Shown: positions 7,954-16,852 of the stretch, piece by piece
How positions within the stretch are numbered: position 1 is the stretch's first letter
Layout: the number at the start of each line of letters is the position of its first letter
NCBI GenBank assembly: GCA_018812525.1
Contig: JAHJDE010000123.1
Coordinates: 1 to 42,864 of the forward strand
Length of the DNA stretch: 42,864 nt
Direction: 5' to 3'
Source of the DNA: Gammaproteobacteria bacterium
GTDB lineage: Bacteria > Pseudomonadota > Gammaproteobacteria > Chromatiales > Chromatiaceae
Notes under the pieces: generated by a model
What the model saw: the letters and a program-made list of their open reading frames with translations, nothing else
Database searches by the model: none
What the model was told of the DNA's origin: nothing
Position numbers and translations under genes: made by a program

Positions 7954-8594
7954 AGCTTCAACTCCGGCTCGTTGCCCGGCGGGGGTAGCCGCTTCTCCCA
8001 GCGTTCCCGCGCCACATTCATGATCCGCACCACGGCCTTGGAGGAGATGGTGGCGCCGGTGATGGCGTCGATCTCGTTGGGCTTGGCCTTTTTACCCTTC
8101 TTCACCGCAACGATGGTCGGGTCCACCGATAGGTCCTTGAAATTGGCGACGAATTCCAGATCCTTGAAGATCTTGTCACCCAGGCCCGGCGTCTCACGGC
8201 TGTCGAGGATCTCCATGCCGACCATCTTGCGCTGGTCGGGCAGGTAGCCATAGAGCAGGCTGATGGTGTCCTGGAAGCCAGGTCCCTCGCTTGGGACGGC
8301 GTAGCCGATGAATTTCCCCTCGGCGTCGTAGCCGGCGTAGATGACATCCTCGCCCACCTTGTTATCTTCGACCACCTGCAACCGCCCATTCGCGAAGCGA
8401 AGCTTCTGCATCTTGCTCACGCCGGGCAGTACCTTGAATACCGCCTCGCGTAGTTCCTTCGCCTTGTTGAGGGTGATGGTGGGCAGGGTGGCCTCGAAGA
8501 CGCCGATGATGGCCACGCCCGAGATCAGGCCCGCCAACACCATGGACAGGATCAGGGTGGCGCTGCCCGGCTCTTTCGTTTGGTTATCACTCAT
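7950..8594 (-). CDS. rnfG: Rnf complex subunit RnfG, flavoprotein
   Basis: A 214-aa protein with one N-terminal membrane anchor (about residues 12-32) and a periplasmic FMN-binding domain. The DAITGATISS stretch near the C terminus is the (S/T)GAT motif whose last Thr carries covalently bound FMN through a phosphoester. GPGFQDTISLLYGY and SRETPGLGDKI are typical of RnfG/NqrC. It overlaps rnfD and rnfE by 4 bp each. Confidence 0.95.
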   Translation of the reverse strand: MSDNQTKEPGSATLILSMVLAGLISGVAIIGVFEATLPTITLNKAKELREAVFKVLPGVSKMQKLRFANGRLQVVEDNKVGEDVIYAGYDAEGKFIGYAVPSEGPGFQDTISLLYGYLPDQRKMVGMEILDSRETPGLGDKIFKDLEFVANFKDLSVDPTIVAVKKGKKAKPNEIDAITGATISSKAVVRIMNVARERWEKRLPPPGNEPELKL

Positions 8595-9604
8595 TTCGTT
8601 TCACCTCCCCGGCCGAACACCCTTGGCTGGGTGTAGCGGTCGATCAGGGGCGTGGCGGCGTTCATCAGCAGGATGGCGTACATCATCCCCTCGGGGAAGC
8701 CGCCGAAGACGCGGATCAGCACCACCAGCAGACCGGCCCCCAGGCCGAAGATCCAGGCCCCTCGCGGCGTCAGGGGCGAGGTCACCGGATCGGTGGCCAT
8801 GTAGATGGCCCCGAGCAGGAAGCCGCCGGAGAAGAGGGTGAAGAGCGGCCCCGGATACTTGGCGCTGTCGGCCAGGTAGAGGGCGCTGGAGAAGATTACC
8901 GCAGCCAGGGCGATGGCCACCGGGATGCGCCAGTCGAGGTCGCGCCGCCACCAGAGATAGAGGCCGCCCAGGATCAGCAACAGCCCGCTGGTCTCCCCCA
9001 GGGAACCGCCGGTGTTGCCGATCAGAAGATTCAGAAAATCGCTGCCCTTCTGCTCGAACTTCATCAGCCCCAGGGGGGTGGCGGCGGCGACGGCGTCGTA
9101 GACCGGGCTCTGGAAGGGGAGGGCCAGCAGGCTCGATGGCAGATCGAAGAAGCCCACGCCCGGCGCTGACCAGGTGGTCATGGCGATGGGGAAGGTCCCC
9201 AGCAGGAAGGCACGGCCGAGCAGGGCAGGATTGAAGAGATTGGTCCCCAGGCCACCCCAGATCACCTTGCCCAGGCCGATGGCGGTCATGCCGCCGACGA
9301 AGGCCATCCAGAGGGGTAGGGCGGGGGGCAGGGTCATTCCCAGCAGCAGGCCGGTCAGGAGGGCGCTATTGTCACCAATGGCGTTGCGGCGCTTTTCGAT
9401 GGGGGTGAATGCCCATTCCACCGCCATGGCGCCGGCAATGCTGGCAGCCAGCACCAACAGTGCCTTGAGCCCGAAGAACCAGGTGCCGGCGATGACGGCG
9501 GGCAGTAATGCCAGGATCACGTCGCGCATGGCCGAGGGCGTCGTCATGCCCTGGCGCAGCAGGGGGGCCGGCAGCAATCGAAGATGGGGGTCGTTACTTT
9601 TCAT
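8591..9604 (-). CDS. rnfD: Rnf complex subunit RnfD, flavoprotein
   Basis: A 337-aa polytopic membrane protein homologous to NqrB. The stretch IYMATDPVTSPLTPRG holds the Thr used for covalent FMN attachment in this family. GGLGTNLFNPALLGRAFLL is another conserved segment. It begins MKSNDPHLRLLPAPLLRQG, a cytoplasmic lead, and has about nine membrane segments. The start overlaps the end of rnfC by 11 bp and the stop overlaps rnfG by 4 bp. Confidence 0.95.
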   Translation of the reverse strand: MKSNDPHLRLLPAPLLRQGMTTPSAMRDVILALLPAVIAGTWFFGLKALLVLAASIAGAMAVEWAFTPIEKRRNAIGDNSALLTGLLLGMTLPPALPLWMAFVGGMTAIGLGKVIWGGLGTNLFNPALLGRAFLLGTFPIAMTTWSAPGVGFFDLPSSLLALPFQSPVYDAVAAATPLGLMKFEQKGSDFLNLLIGNTGGSLGETSGLLLILGGLYLWWRRDLDWRIPVAIALAAVIFSSALYLADSAKYPGPLFTLFSGGFLLGAIYMATDPVTSPLTPRGAWIFGLGAGLLVVLIRVFGGFPEGMMYAILLMNAATPLIDRYTQPRVFGRGGETK

Positions 9605-10934
9605 TGGGTCGGCTGCGAAGATTGTTTTTGGCCGTGCGGATCAGTTGCACGATGGGAATGTTGGACGGGCAGGCGAAGGTGCAGGAGCCGCACTCGACGC
9701 AATCCATCAGGTGGAACCCCTTCATTTCATCGAACAGCCGTGCCCTTGCCAGGCGTGCAAATCGGGACGGGTTGAGGAAATAAGGGCAGGCCTCCAGGCA
9801 GCGCCCGCAGCGGATGCAGGGATACTCCGTGCCGGTGCGGGTCTCCGCCTCGGTGAAGGCGAGGATGCCGGAGGTTCCCTTCAATACGGGCACGTCCAGG
9901 CTGGCCGTCGGGGCACCCATCATGGGTCCGCCCATGACGACCTCGCGGGTCTCATCCTTCAGGCCGCCGCAAAAGCGCAATACCTCACGCACGGGAGTCC
10001 CCAGGGGAACGATCAGATTGGCCGGGTAAGCGGCTCCGGGGCCGGAGACGGTCACCACGCGCTCGATCAGGGGCATGCCCGTATCGAACCAGTCGGCGAT
10101 GGCCACCACAGTGCCTACGTTATTTACCAGGATGCCCAGATCGCGGGGTAGCTGGCCGGCGGGGACCTCCCGGTCATAGACCGCGCGGATCAGCATCTTC
10201 TCGGCGCCCTGAGGGTACTTCATGGGCAGGGTGACGACACTGATGTTGGAGCGAGAACCCAGATGGCGGCGCAGTATCTCGATGGCGTCCGGTTTGTTGT
10301 CCTCAACGCCGATGATGGCCCGTTTGGCCCCCAGCTTGCGCAACAGGATCTCGGTGCCGCGTATCAGGGCCGCGGGCCGTTCCATCATCAGGCGATGGTC
10401 ATTGGTCAGGTAGGGCTCGCACTCGGCGCCGTTGACCAGCACGTCATCGATATGCTGGGTATCCGGGATGGAATACTTCACATGGGCGGGGAAGGCGGCC
10501 CCGCCCATCCCCACGATACCCGCCTGCTGCACCTCTGCGACAAACTCGGGCATGGTCATGGCCTCCCAGTCCTTGGGGGGCTGGGGCTCGATGCGCTGGG
10601 TGGCGTAGGGGTCGGCCTCGATCTCGATGGCCGGCTTGAAGCTGCCATCCTGATGACGGTAGGGACCTATGCCCACGACCTTGCCGGTGACAGGGCTGTG
10701 CAGGGCGGTGGACATGAAGCCACCTGCCTCGGCAATCATTTGGCCGCGCCGCAGGGCCTGGCCCACCTTTACTACCGCTTTGGCAGGTACGCCGATGTGC
10801 TGGCCCATAGGCATCACATAGCGCTGCACGAAGGGGACGCGCTGGATCGGCAGATCCACTGTCGCCTCCTTGTGCCCCTCGGGGTGTACCCCGTGGCGGA
10901 AGCTTCTTTGAAAGAGAGAACCTAATAGAGACAT
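9594..10934 (-). CDS. rnfC: Rnf complex subunit RnfC, NADH-side FMN/FeS subunit
   Basis: A 446-aa peripheral cytoplasmic subunit. GMGGAAFPAHVKY is the flavin-binding glycine-rich motif shared with NuoF, and VNGAECEPYLTNDHRLM is a further conserved stretch. Two C-terminal 4Fe-4S motifs follow: CIRCGRCLEACP and CVECGSCTFACP. RnfC exchanges electrons with NAD(H). The length matches the short form without the long alanine/lysine-rich tail seen in enterobacterial RnfC. Upstream on this strand lies a 177-bp gap with a REP-like hairpin and then the 1531-aa PFOR-like gene, not rnfB as in the usual order. Confidence 0.95.
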   Translation of the reverse strand: MSLLGSLFQRSFRHGVHPEGHKEATVDLPIQRVPFVQRYVMPMGQHIGVPAKAVVKVGQALRRGQMIAEAGGFMSTALHSPVTGKVVGIGPYRHQDGSFKPAIEIEADPYATQRIEPQPPKDWEAMTMPEFVAEVQQAGIVGMGGAAFPAHVKYSIPDTQHIDDVLVNGAECEPYLTNDHRLMMERPAALIRGTEILLRKLGAKRAIIGVEDNKPDAIEILRRHLGSRSNISVVTLPMKYPQGAEKMLIRAVYDREVPAGQLPRDLGILVNNVGTVVAIADWFDTGMPLIERVVTVSGPGAAYPANLIVPLGTPVREVLRFCGGLKDETREVVMGGPMMGAPTASLDVPVLKGTSGILAFTEAETRTGTEYPCIRCGRCLEACPYFLNPSRFARLARARLFDEMKGFHLMDCVECGSCTFACPSNIPIVQLIRTAKNNLRSRPNEK

Positions 10935-11022
10935 GCGATCAACTCTCGGTAGGCCGTAGGATGCGGTGAGCGATAGCGAACCGCATCGGTCGCGTTACGA
11001 AAGACTCTGGGATGGACAGGCC

Positions 11023-11083
11023 CCGTAGGAGCGCCTTGCAGGCGCGATGGGGTTGAAGATCGCGCTTAAAAAGCGCCCCTACG
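11023..11083. repeat. REP-like hairpin, GTAGGAGCG family, copy 1
   Basis: The left arm begins GTAGGAGCGCC and the right arm ends GCGCCCCTAC, with a central GGCGCGATGGGGTTGA segment. A near-identical copy lies at 15790-15847. The two flank the 1531-aa gene on both sides. GTAGGAGCG...CGCTCCTAC hairpins are common dispersed repeats in gammaproteobacteria. Confidence 0.8.
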
Positions 11084-11111
11084 TGCAGCGCCGTCAGTCC
11101 ATGCAATCCCA

Positions 11112-14100
11112 TCAGTGATAACCCGCCAAGTTCAGGAGGCGTTCCTTGACGCGGCCGGCCAGTTCGGCCTGCACACCCTCGGATTGCTCACGCAGGCGGT
11201 TCTCGTAATCGGCCTTGAGGGCGGCTAGCTCGGCCTGGTGGGCCTGGGCAACGGCGGCCTCGGCCTCGCGGCGAACCCGCTCGGTGAAGGGGGTTACCAG
11301 CCCCGCCAGCTCTTGCAGCATACGCCAGCCATCGGTGACATGCTCAACCCGTTCGGCAAATTCAAGGGAGACCCGGTAGGTCTTCTCACCGAGGGTCGCC
11401 ATAGGGGTCTTGCCCTTGCGGCCATTGGCATCCAGGGCCAGCCAAGCGATCAGATCGAGAGGTGACTTGTCGGCCTCGGTCAGGGGTTGCAGATGCGCTG
11501 CGAAGCGGGTCTCGCCCTGAGCCCAATGGGCCGGGGTCAACAATTCCTGCCAGGTGGCATTGGGGTCGATATTCCCGTCCAGATCGATGCGGCTGCCGAA
11601 GACGCCCTTGCCCTCGGGATCGTAGCGGAACAGAGGCAGGACGCGGGACTGGACAGCCAGACGCGCCTGGGCCAGGGTCCGATCCGAAGCAAAGCCGTGG
11701 CGGCCGGGACTGGGCGCATGGACCCGGATAAGCGCAGGACCGCCGTAACGAAGGGCATTGCGAACGGAACGGCGGAGATGGCCCGGTTCGGCGATGCTGC
11801 TCTGGGCGACGTAGGCATTTCGCTGGGCCAGGGCCAGCAGGCCGAGATCGGTGCGCGGGTCATTGAGGTTGTCCAGGGGGGCTGTCTTGGCGCCACGGGT
11901 ATCAAGTCCCAGGTCCAGCTCGCTCAGCATGAGTACCTTGACCGGCAGGCCGGAATTCAGCAGCCATGTAACCTGGGCCAGGCCGCGTCCGCCCAGTTCC
12001 TTCTCGTTGCCGACCAGGATTAGGGGGGGGCAGAGTCGGCGCTGTTCGTCGCTCAGCTCATCCCAGCCCAGCTCGCTTGGCGCCTCGCGGCTGTCACCCA
12101 GCAGATGGCGGGCCTTCGATAGCAGATTGATCGCCCGGATGGTCTCGACCGCCTGGCCCTGGACCAGGCCAGCGGCCAATTGTCCGGCGTCTCCTGTCAT
12201 ATCCACAGCCACAGGGGCCTGGAAGGGGTTGTTGGGGAAGGCGGCGGCCCAGGTGGCAACAGTGCCGGTGGAGATTGCAAGACCATAACGGGCGCGGCCC
12301 AGGCCATGGCGGCCGGCCGAGAGGCACCAATGCTGGTCGTGCAGGGCCTTGGCGAGTTCGATCAGCTCACGCGCCCTGTGCGTATCGACCGTCTTCTCGG
12401 CAGATTTAACCAGGGCAGGAAGGTCGAGTCCTTGGTCACCGCGTAGAGCACCGACCAGGCGATCGAGGTCGTCAGTCGGTAGCGCATCGGCCAGGGTGTC
12501 ACGGATCAGGGCATTTACCCGTTTCTTCGCCTCACCCAATTCGGCAGTGAACTGATGAAGCAGGGGCTGCTGCTGGTATTCAGCCGTTGCCAGCATCAGG
12601 CGCAGTGCCAGCCGTTCGCCCGAACCGGCCTCGGCGAAATCCCCTCCGCTCAAGGCATGGGAGCAGTAGCGGGACATCATCAGTGCGGCCATGGTATTGA
12701 GGGCGTCGGTCGCTCTCGGCGTCCTGCCTCCCGCGACACTAGCCCCTCCCTGGGCGTCGGTCGCTCCCGGCGTCCTGCCTCCCGCGACACTAGCCCCTCC
12801 CTGGGCGTCGTGGGCCAGGCGCTCGATGGTTTCGGAGAGAGTATCCGGCGACTGTTCCCAGCCGCGCCAGAGGGTTTTGGCCTGGGTCTTGTCCCAGGGT
12901 GCGGCGGCCAGAGCCCCTTCCCCGCACTCGGCGACACAGAGGCCGCAGCCCTTACAGGCGTCGGGGTTGATGGCCAGGGTCAGCAGTTCGCCGCCGTCCT
13001 TCTTCGCCTTCTCGCCAGAGTGGAAGAGGTTGTCGGTAACTACCAGCGGCAGGTCGCCGAGCCAGTCACGGACCAAGTCCAGCGCGGCCTCCACGTTGAC
13101 GCGGCGTTCCTCGGGCAGGGGGGCCTTCTCCTGCATCCAGGCCCAGGCCGTGCCCAGGAGGCTGGAGGCGGTTGCGCTCTTGAAATCGCCCGCACGCCCC
13201 ATGGCGTTGATGCGGGCGCCCAGCTTTCCGGCCAGGGGGCGCAGGGCATCGGCGGCGGTAAAGCCGATGGCGGTCTCGATCAGACGGGCCGGGGTGGCGG
13301 CACTCACGCCGATGGCGCTGTCGGGACAGACGACAAAGCAATCGCCGCAGCCGGTGCAGCTTTCGGCGTCAAAGGCGATCCCCAGGCCCACACGGGCGCC
13401 ATGGTCCTGGAAGGTGGCGCTCAGGGGTGGGATCGAACCGGTTGCCATGTAGGGATCGGCGGTTAGTCTTCGGTCCTCTCCGTTCCGGTAGAGGACGCCG
13501 ACCTGGTCCCAGAAACGGGGCAGACTCTCGTTGGTTCCGTCGTTGCCGCCCAGGTGGCGGACAGCGATGGGCGGTTCATCACTCCAACTGGCGGAGGTAA
13601 CGGCTGCCTTGCCAGTTGCGTCGAGCTCCAGCGGTTGAACGGTCTCCATCGCTTCCTTGAAACGGTCAGCGAGAACTTCCTGTTCCTTGTCGGACAGGGC
13701 AGCCAGCCCATCCTTCCAGGCGGTGGCGATCTTACGGGCGGAAAGGTCGATGATCTCGGCCCCAGCCAGGGCGCCGAACATACCGCCGGTCAGCCAGGCG
13801 CTATCCAGTTCGAGGGTCGCTTTGCTGGTGGGTAGGAAATAGGGCTTGAGGCCGAGGCTGCGGATCGCCTCCCGGTTGGCCGTTCCCAAAGCCTGAAGAA
13901 GGTAGGTTGAGGAATCGGTCGCTCCCGGCGTCCTGCCTCCCGCGACACTAGTCCCTCCCTGGACGTCGAGGCCGGTGAAGAGCAGCACGGCGCCTTGACT
14001 TGCCTCTTTGCTCAGGTCGAGCCCTTGCAGGGCAGTGGCGCCGTTCAGCAGCAGCGCATTTGCCAGGCCGTTTTCCTCACAGGCGCTCAAACCGGTGGTG

Positions 14101-15707
14101 CTTTGTACCAGCAGATCACGATTGCGGGACTGCCAGGCGTCCCCTTCCAATCCAGGCAGGGCGCGCACGAAACCGCCCCGGATGCGCTGCAAGAGGCCGC
14201 CCACGGCAGCGGGAAGCGTACGGCTGGCGGCATCGCCAGCGTGGAGGAAACCGAGGCTGAGCATACCCTTGGTCTCGGCCGCTTCTGGCACAGCCGGTCC
14301 GGTCACGCCCAGGGTGGCGATTTGCGGATAGGCACGGCGCAACTGATCAAGCATCACCTGACGCTTGGGGTGTTCCGGCAGGTTGGCATGGAAGTTTATG
14401 CCCAGGTAGAGGGTGGGGACGCTGGAAGTTTGGACCTGCCCGATAAGGGCCATCAAGTCCTGTCCCTTCACTGGCAGGCCGCCCACGCCATAGGCCACCG
14501 ATTGCAGACGGGGCCGGCTGGTGATGCGCTTCTCGTCGAGGGCTGCGTCGAAGGCGCAACGCAACTCGCGCAACAGGGGGGGGGTGGCGTTGAGGGGCGA
14601 AACCAGGCGTTCCATCACGGCGACCCAGCGCTTACCCGACAGCAGGCCAACCAAGCCGGCGCCAGGGAAGGGGCGCAGGCAATGAATGCCCACTACACCG
14701 ACGCGCTCCTTCTTCTTGCCCGAGAGGCGGTCGGCAACTGTCTTGGCGGTTTCGATCGCGCTACCCAGGGCGACCAGGACCCGCTCTGACTCATCGACGC
14801 AGTGGGCGGATAGGGGCGCGTAGCGACGACCGGTCAGATCGGCGAATTCATCAAACGCCCCTTGCAGCATGCCATCGAAATGGCCGTCAAAGAACGCGGG
14901 GCCCGCCATGGCGCCTAAGGCGAAGGAATCGCGGTCTTGGACCGCGCCTTGCAACTGGGCTGAGTCAGGGTCATGTAGACGCGGCATGCGCCGGCGCTGC
15001 TTGCCGTACAGCAGTTCCTGGGCAGGGCAGGGCGAAGGCATCGCGCCATCCGCCGCGCCCAGATAGCGTTTGATCAGCTCGGCGGAGGGGAGACGGACAT
15101 CCTGGGCCGATAGGGCTGTCTGTTCGTAGTCCATGGCCACCAGGGCGGGGACAAGGGCCAGCTCGGCGACCTTGCGGGCAATCAGGGTAAAATCGACGGC
15201 CTCCTGCACGTTGGCGGCGACCATCACCAGGCAGCCGCTTTCGGCAGCCAGATGCAAGGCCTCGTGACCGCTACCCTGGGCCTCGCCCTGGGCCGGGGCG
15301 GCGCGATTGATCAGGTGAACCACCAGGGGCAGACGGCGGCCGGCGGCAGTGCGCAGGAGATCCTGGCTGGCGGTCAGTTCAGCACCTGAGAGGAAGAGGG
15401 TGGTACGGCAACCGGTCATGGCCTGGCCGATGGCTGCCGCCAAGGCGCCGCGGGGCCCCTCGGCCGCAATGCTGTTCAACGGACCCCCGAAGCAGTTGTG
15501 ACCGCTTTCGCGCCAGGTCAATTCCGCAGTGAGGGCAGATGATCCGCCCCCCAGTGCGATGGCATCGGCCAGGGCGGCCTCGGTCAGGGCCACGGCACAG
15601 TTGCCGTCCATCACGACTGCCCCATCTTTTGCTCCCAAGGCTGCAATGACGGGAACACCGAACAGGCGGCGGTAGAGTCGGATGGCGAGTTTGTTCATAG
15701 TGCTCAT
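11112..15707 (-). CDS. Giant PFOR-like protein with two ferredoxin clusters, predicted to lack TPP catalysis
   Basis: At 1531 aa it follows the domain order of pyruvate:ferredoxin oxidoreductase (NifJ). A PFOR_N-like region covers about 1-250, with QDRDSFALGAMAGPAFFDG. A domain-II-like region (ERVLVALGSAIETAK, FPGAGLVGLLSGKRWVAVMER) covers about 310-400. A gamma-like region comes next, then two 4Fe-4S motifs (CTGCGDCFVVCP near 782, CKGCGLCVAECG near 916), and a C-terminal domain with LPLFRYDPEG near 1356. Key catalytic features look lost: no YPITP motif in domain I, GNE where PFOR has the Mg-TPP GDG (near 1229), and no proximal-cluster Cys set. A coiled coil closes the protein. It lies between rnfB and rnfC, so an electron-transfer or scaffold role with Rnf is likely. 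Three in-frame DNA repeats add peptide inserts. The start is at 15707 or at a second ATG at 15698. Confidence 0.8.
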   Translation of the reverse strand: MSTMNKLAIRLYRRLFGVPVIAALGAKDGAVVMDGNCAVALTEAALADAIALGGGSSALTAELTWRESGHNCFGGPLNSIAAEGPRGALAAAIGQAMTGCRTTLFLSGAELTASQDLLRTAAGRRLPLVVHLINRAAPAQGEAQGSGHEALHLAAESGCLVMVAANVQEAVDFTLIARKVAELALVPALVAMDYEQTALSAQDVRLPSAELIKRYLGAADGAMPSPCPAQELLYGKQRRRMPRLHDPDSAQLQGAVQDRDSFALGAMAGPAFFDGHFDGMLQGAFDEFADLTGRRYAPLSAHCVDESERVLVALGSAIETAKTVADRLSGKKKERVGVVGIHCLRPFPGAGLVGLLSGKRWVAVMERLVSPLNATPPLLRELRCAFDAALDEKRITSRPRLQSVAYGVGGLPVKGQDLMALIGQVQTSSVPTLYLGINFHANLPEHPKRQVMLDQLRRAYPQIATLGVTGPAVPEAAETKGMLSLGFLHAGDAASRTLPAAVGGLLQRIRGGFVRALPGLEGDAWQSRNRDLLVQSTTGLSACEENGLANALLLNGATALQGLDLSKEASQGAVLLFTGLDVQGGTSVAGGRTPGATDSSTYLLQALGTANREAIRSLGLKPYFLPTSKATLELDSAWLTGGMFGALAGAEIIDLSARKIATAWKDGLAALSDKEQEVLADRFKEAMETVQPLELDATGKAAVTSASWSDEPPIAVRHLGGNDGTNESLPRFWDQVGVLYRNGEDRRLTADPYMATGSIPPLSATFQDHGARVGLGIAFDAESCTGCGDCFVVCPDSAIGVSAATPARLIETAIGFTAADALRPLAGKLGARINAMGRAGDFKSATASSLLGTAWAWMQEKAPLPEERRVNVEAALDLVRDWLGDLPLVVTDNLFHSGEKAKKDGGELLTLAINPDACKGCGLCVAECGEGALAAAPWDKTQAKTLWRGWEQSPDTLSETIERLAHDAQGGASVAGGRTPGATDAQGGASVAGGRTPRATDALNTMAALMMSRYCSHALSGGDFAEAGSGERLALRLMLATAEYQQQPLLHQFTAELGEAKKRVNALIRDTLADALPTDDLDRLVGALRGDQGLDLPALVKSAEKTVDTHRARELIELAKALHDQHWCLSAGRHGLGRARYGLAISTGTVATWAAAFPNNPFQAPVAVDMTGDAGQLAAGLVQGQAVETIRAINLLSKARHLLGDSREAPSELGWDELSDEQRRLCPPLILVGNEKELGGRGLAQVTWLLNSGLPVKVLMLSELDLGLDTRGAKTAPLDNLNDPRTDLGLLALAQRNAYVAQSSIAEPGHLRRSVRNALRYGGPALIRVHAPSPGRHGFASDRTLAQARLAVQSRVLPLFRYDPEGKGVFGSRIDLDGNIDPNATWQELLTPAHWAQGETRFAAHLQPLTEADKSPLDLIAWLALDANGRKGKTPMATLGEKTYRVSLEFAERVEHVTDGWRMLQELAGLVTPFTERVRREAEAAVAQAHQAELAALKADYENRLREQSEGVQAELAGRVKERLLNLAGYH
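12701..12802. repeat. Two tandem copies of a 51-bp repeat inside the PFOR-like gene
   Basis: A 51-bp unit starting GGGCGTCGGTCGCT and containing CTGCCTCCCGCGACACTAG occurs at 12701 and again at 12752 with one base difference. On the coding strand each adds 17 residues with the core GGASVAGGRTP. The length is a multiple of three, so the frame is kept. The insert follows the second ferredoxin motif, at about residues 969-1002. Confidence 0.9.
13915..13962. repeat. Third copy of the same repeat, 1.1 kb away in the same gene
   Basis: TCGGTCGCTCCCGGCGTCCT and the following CCGCGACACTAG match the tandem pair, with two substitutions. It is read in the same frame and gives GGTSVAGGRTPGATD at about residues 582-597. 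Same orientation and same frame at two distant sites suggest either insertion of a frame-tolerant element or gene conversion. Confidence 0.9.
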
Positions 15708-15789
15708 ATATTCTTTATCCTACCCGCTGAATTCGTCGTTGGTCGTTCTCAGGTTCCGGCGCGAGAACGATAATCTCTCTTCCGCCCCC

Positions 15790-15847
15790 GTAGGAGCGCC
15801 CTGCAGGCGCGATGGGGTTGACGATCGCGCTTGAAAGGCGCTCCTAC
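15790..15847. repeat. REP-like hairpin, GTAGGAGCG family, copy 2
   Basis: GTAGGAGCGCC and GGCGCTCCTAC form the ends, with an internal GCGCGATGGGGTTGA shared with the copy at 11023. It sits between rnfB and the PFOR-like gene, 8 bp past the rnfB stop. It could stabilise the 3' end of an upstream transcript segment. Confidence 0.85.
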
Positions 15848-15854
15848 TGGGCGG

Positions 15855-16664
15855 TCAAAACTGATTGCCCTTGATCCACTGGATCGCCCCCGTGGGACAG
15901 CGCGCAGTCACCGCAATGCTGGAGTGCAGGCCCGCGTCATAGTTGATACGGGGCAGATTGTCGCGCATCTCGATCAGTCCGGGCACGGCATCGGAGGCGC
16001 AGCGTCCGCAGGCGTCGCAGGCCACGGAACAGAGCGCCGTTGCGGCCTCGCCGTTGAGGGCGCTCTTGCACTGCACCAGGAGAGGCTGGTTGATGGGCAG
16101 CAGCTCGAACAGGTCCTTGGGGCAGGCCTCCACGCAGTCGCCGCAGGCGGTGCACTTGTCCAGTATCACGGCCGGCAGGCCGTTGGCATTCATATAGATT
16201 GCGTCGAAGGTGCAAGCCACCTTGCAGTCGGCCAGGCCCAGGCAGCCCCAGGAACAGCCCTTGCCTCCGCCGGAGACCACCGAGGCCGCCCGGCAGCTAT
16301 CGAAGCCATTGTATTCGGCGATCTGGTGGGCTTCTCTCTTGCCGCCGGCACAGTGGAGTCGAGCCACCTGTTTTACCGCTTCGCCGGCGTCCACGCCGAG
16401 AAACTCGGCAATCTCGTCGATGGTGTCGGGACTGGCTACGCTGCATTTGCTGGGTGGGGCTTCGCCCAGGACCACGGCCTGCGCAAAGCCCGCGCATCCG
16501 GGTTGGCCGCAGGCGCCGCAGTTGGTGCCTGGCAGCAGCTCTTCCGTCTTGCTGACGCGGGGGTCTTCCTCCACTCGCAGCAGGCGATAGGCCACTGCCA
16601 GCACCACACCGAAGAAGAGGCAGATGCCGACCATGATGACCGGTGAGATGACGAAACTACTCAT
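15855..16664 (-). CDS. rnfB: Rnf complex subunit RnfB, ferredoxin-interacting iron-sulfur subunit
   Basis: A 269-aa protein. An N-terminal membrane anchor (about 7-28) is followed by the RnfB 4Fe-4S domain, with NCGACGQPGCAGF (C49, C52, C57) and a fourth Cys in PPSKC. Then come multiple ferredoxin-type motifs: CTACGDCVEACPK and a CSVACDACGRC region ending CPTGAIQW. It is the multi-cluster RnfB type, which takes electrons from or gives them to ferredoxin. It is separated from rnfC by the 1531-aa gene, unlike the usual rnfABCDGE or rnfCDGEAB orders. A REP-like composite repeat fills the 188-bp gap to the upstream 823-aa gene. Confidence 0.93.
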   Translation of the reverse strand: MSSFVISPVIMVGICLFFGVVLAVAYRLLRVEEDPRVSKTEELLPGTNCGACGQPGCAGFAQAVVLGEAPPSKCSVASPDTIDEIAEFLGVDAGEAVKQVARLHCAGGKREAHQIAEYNGFDSCRAASVVSGGGKGCSWGCLGLADCKVACTFDAIYMNANGLPAVILDKCTACGDCVEACPKDLFELLPINQPLLVQCKSALNGEAATALCSVACDACGRCASDAVPGLIEMRDNLPRINYDAGLHSSIAVTARCPTGAIQWIKGNQF

Positions 16665-16690
16665 ATGATTTGGATAATCAGCATTTTTTT

Positions 16691-16828
16691 ATCGTTCCTA
16701 CGCTCCGGCGTGGGAATGCCGTTGGCGACGCTCCAGCGTCGCGGGTTAGCGGATGTCAGTGGCATGCGCGAATTCTGGAACGCTGGAGCGTCCAGGGATG
16801 CATTCCCACGCAGGAGCGTGGGAACGAT
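16691..16828. repeat. Composite inverted repeat (REP-like), 138 bp
   Basis: ATCGTTCCTACGCTCCGGCG continuing to GTGGGAATGC at 16691-16719 pairs with 16800-16828, with two mismatches in 29. Inside, GACGCTCCAGCGTC is itself palindromic and also pairs with ACGCTGGAGCGT near 16780. This is a cruciform-like dispersed repeat type, found here between rnfB and the 823-aa gene. Confidence 0.85.
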
Positions 16829-16852
16829 CAACGCACTCCGCACTTCTCCCGC

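Noticed and set aside
12701-12802. Tandem repeat considered as a CRISPR array
   Set aside because: The copies are contiguous with no spacers and lie inside a coding sequence.
11112-15707. Calling the 1531-aa protein an active pyruvate:ferredoxin oxidoreductase
   Set aside because: The YPITP, GDG and proximal-cluster Cys features expected for activity are not seen, although the fold is clearly related.
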